A DNA stretch of 6,345 nucleotides from Gammaproteobacteria bacterium (GTDB lineage Bacteria > Pseudomonadota > Gammaproteobacteria > SZUA-140). Shown one piece after another: positions 5,362-6,345 of this stretch. The notes under the pieces were generated by a model. The model was given only the letters and a program-made list of their open reading frames with translations, searched no databases and was not told where the DNA came from. The translations under genes and the position numbers were made by a program. Location: positions 1 to 6,345 of the forward strand of contig JALWQD010000162.1 of the NCBI GenBank assembly GCA_026994735.1, in the 5' to 3' direction. How positions within the stretch are numbered: the first letter of the stretch is position 1; every line of letters starts with the position of its first letter.

Positions 5362-6345
5362 TTACGACACCTCATCTGCCTTGTGCAAGCCGAATTTGCG
5401 CAACTTCTCGACCAGTGTTGTGCGCCGCAAGCGGAGACGGTTAGCGGCATGGGCAACAACCCCTTCTGCATCTTCCAGCGCCTGCCTGATAAGGCTGATT
5501 TCGAGATCGCGTAAATGCTGCTTAAGATCCAGTCCGTCAACAGGCAAACGTGGCTCGGCAAACTCGCTGGCGGTAATCGGTGCTGTCGCCTCGGTGACAA
5601 TCTGATCAATAATCTGGCCAGACTTCGGACGGTACTTAGGTGCCAGATCGTTGGCATCGACAACGCCGTATGGATGCATGATGATCAAACGTTCAATGAC
5701 ATTGGCCAATTCCCGAACATTGCCTGGCCAACGGTACTGACACAAAGCCATGACAGCCGTCTGTGTCAAACGAACTGAACCACGGCCTTCATGCTCAAGG
5801 CGAGTTACCAACTCCTTGATCAGGAGCGGAATATCTTCAGCCCGATCACGCAATGGCGGGGTCTCAATAGGGAAAACATTGAGTCGGTAATAGAGGTCTT
5901 CACGAAAACGATTTTCCTGTATTGCCTGTTCAAGGTCACGGTGAGTCGCAGCGACAATGCGAACATCAGCAGTAATCGTCTTGTTACCGCCGACTCGCTC
6001 AAATGATCGCTCCTGCAAAACACGCAACAATTTGACCTGCATCGACAGACTCATATCGCCGATTTCATCAAGAAATAGAGTCCCTCCCTCGGCCATTTCA
6101 AAGCGCCCCTGGCGGGCACTGATGGCACCGGTAAAAGCTCCTTTTTCGTGGCCAAATAATTCACTTTCGAGCAGGTCGGGAGGGATCGCGCCGCAATTAA
6201 TCGGCACAAAAGGTCGCCCGCGTCGCTTGGAATGGTAGTGGATATTGCGGACCACAACTTCCTTGCCCGTTCCGGACTCCCCCAGTATCAGAACCGTCGC
6301 ATCAGAATCGGCAACCTGGTCAATCATCTTGCGCACTTCCTGAAT
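5362..6345 (-). CDS. fleQ: Flagellar master transcriptional activator FleQ, C-terminal two thirds (5' end outside window)
   Basis: FleQ is the sigma54-dependent enhancer-binding protein at the top of polar flagellar regulation. In Pseudomonas it also controls exopolysaccharide genes in response to cyclic-di-GMP. The frame is open to the window edge, giving 327 residues. The atypical receiver-like N-terminal domain, typically about 150 residues, is missing only because the window ends. In window numbering, Walker A GESGTGKE is at 22-29, the sigma54-contact loop GAFTGA at 69-74, Walker B GGTLFLDE at 87-94 and WPGNVRELANVIERL at 206-220. A Fis-type helix-turn-helix lies near 295-320 (AANRLRLRRTTLVEKLRKFGL), a FleQ hallmark. 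The R33-N34 pair and the ExxxR motif (E178...R182) match cyclic-di-GMP contact residues known in Pseudomonas FleQ. A GTG at 6336 is an internal valine codon, not the start: coding potential continues upstream. FlrA is the Vibrio/Shewanella name for this protein. Confidence 0.95.
   Translation of the reverse strand: MQEVRKMIDQVADSDATVLILGESGTGKEVVVRNIHYHSKRRGRPFVPINCGAIPPDLLESELFGHEKGAFTGAISARQGRFEMAEGGTLFLDEIGDMSLSMQVKLLRVLQERSFERVGGNKTITADVRIVAATHRDLEQAIQENRFREDLYYRLNVFPIETPPLRDRAEDIPLLIKELVTRLEHEGRGSVRLTQTAVMALCQYRWPGNVRELANVIERLIIMHPYGVVDANDLAPKYRPKSGQIIDQIVTEATAPITASEFAEPRLPVDGLDLKQHLRDLEISLIRQALEDAEGVVAHAANRLRLRRTTLVEKLRKFGLHKADEVS

Noticed and set aside
2729..6345. Strong similarity between the fleR and fleQ AAA+ regions as a possible recent duplication or repeat
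   Set aside because: They are ancient paralogues of the sigma54 activator family with different N-terminal and C-terminal domains. The shared stretches are conserved motifs, not a recent copy.

Overview
This window is a piece of a polar-flagellum gene cluster. Every gene lies on the minus strand. In transcription order, from high to low coordinates, they are fleQ (3' part only), fleS, fleR, fliE, fliF and fliG (5' part only). This is the order known from Pseudomonas (fleQ-fleSR-fliEFG), equivalent to flrABC-fliEFG in Vibrio and Shewanella. It points to a motile, polar-flagellated, non-enteric gammaproteobacterium. Base composition looks moderate and is even across the window. I cannot name the genus from sequence alone.

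Regulatory half (about 4068-6345): fleQ encodes the sigma54-dependent master activator, of which the AAA+ and DNA-binding domains are visible. A 133-base spacer (5229-5361) follows it. The spacer holds a weak terminator-like palindrome plus T-run, a consensus-perfect IHF-type site, and a textbook -24/-12 sigma54 promoter (TGGCATG-N4-TTGCT) reading into fleS. fleS (cytoplasmic PAS histidine kinase) and fleR (receiver-AAA+-Fis response regulator) overlap by 8 bases and form a translationally coupled two-component pair.

Structural half (1-2756): a second good sigma54 promoter (TGGCATG-N4-ATGCA) is embedded in the last codons of fleR. It would start transcripts at the fleR stop codon, just ahead of fliE. 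fliE (rod / MS-ring adaptor), fliF (MS-ring) and fliG (rotor/switch) follow. The 85-base fliE-fliF gap contains a near-perfect 10-bp RNA hairpin that begins exactly at the fliE stop codon. fliF and fliG are separated by only 3 bases.

How it fits together: FleQ with sigma54 (and probably IHF) would switch on fleSR and likely fliEFG. FleS-FleR then drives the next tier of flagellar genes, while FliE, FliF and FliG build the first membrane-embedded part of the motor. The residues visible in FleQ include those used for cyclic-di-GMP binding in the Pseudomonas protein, so second-messenger control of motility is likely conserved.

I found no mobile element, CRISPR array, RNA gene or undescribed system. 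The points worth a second look are regulatory: the two sigma54 promoters, the IHF site, the fliE-end hairpin and a C7 homopolymer inside fleR.
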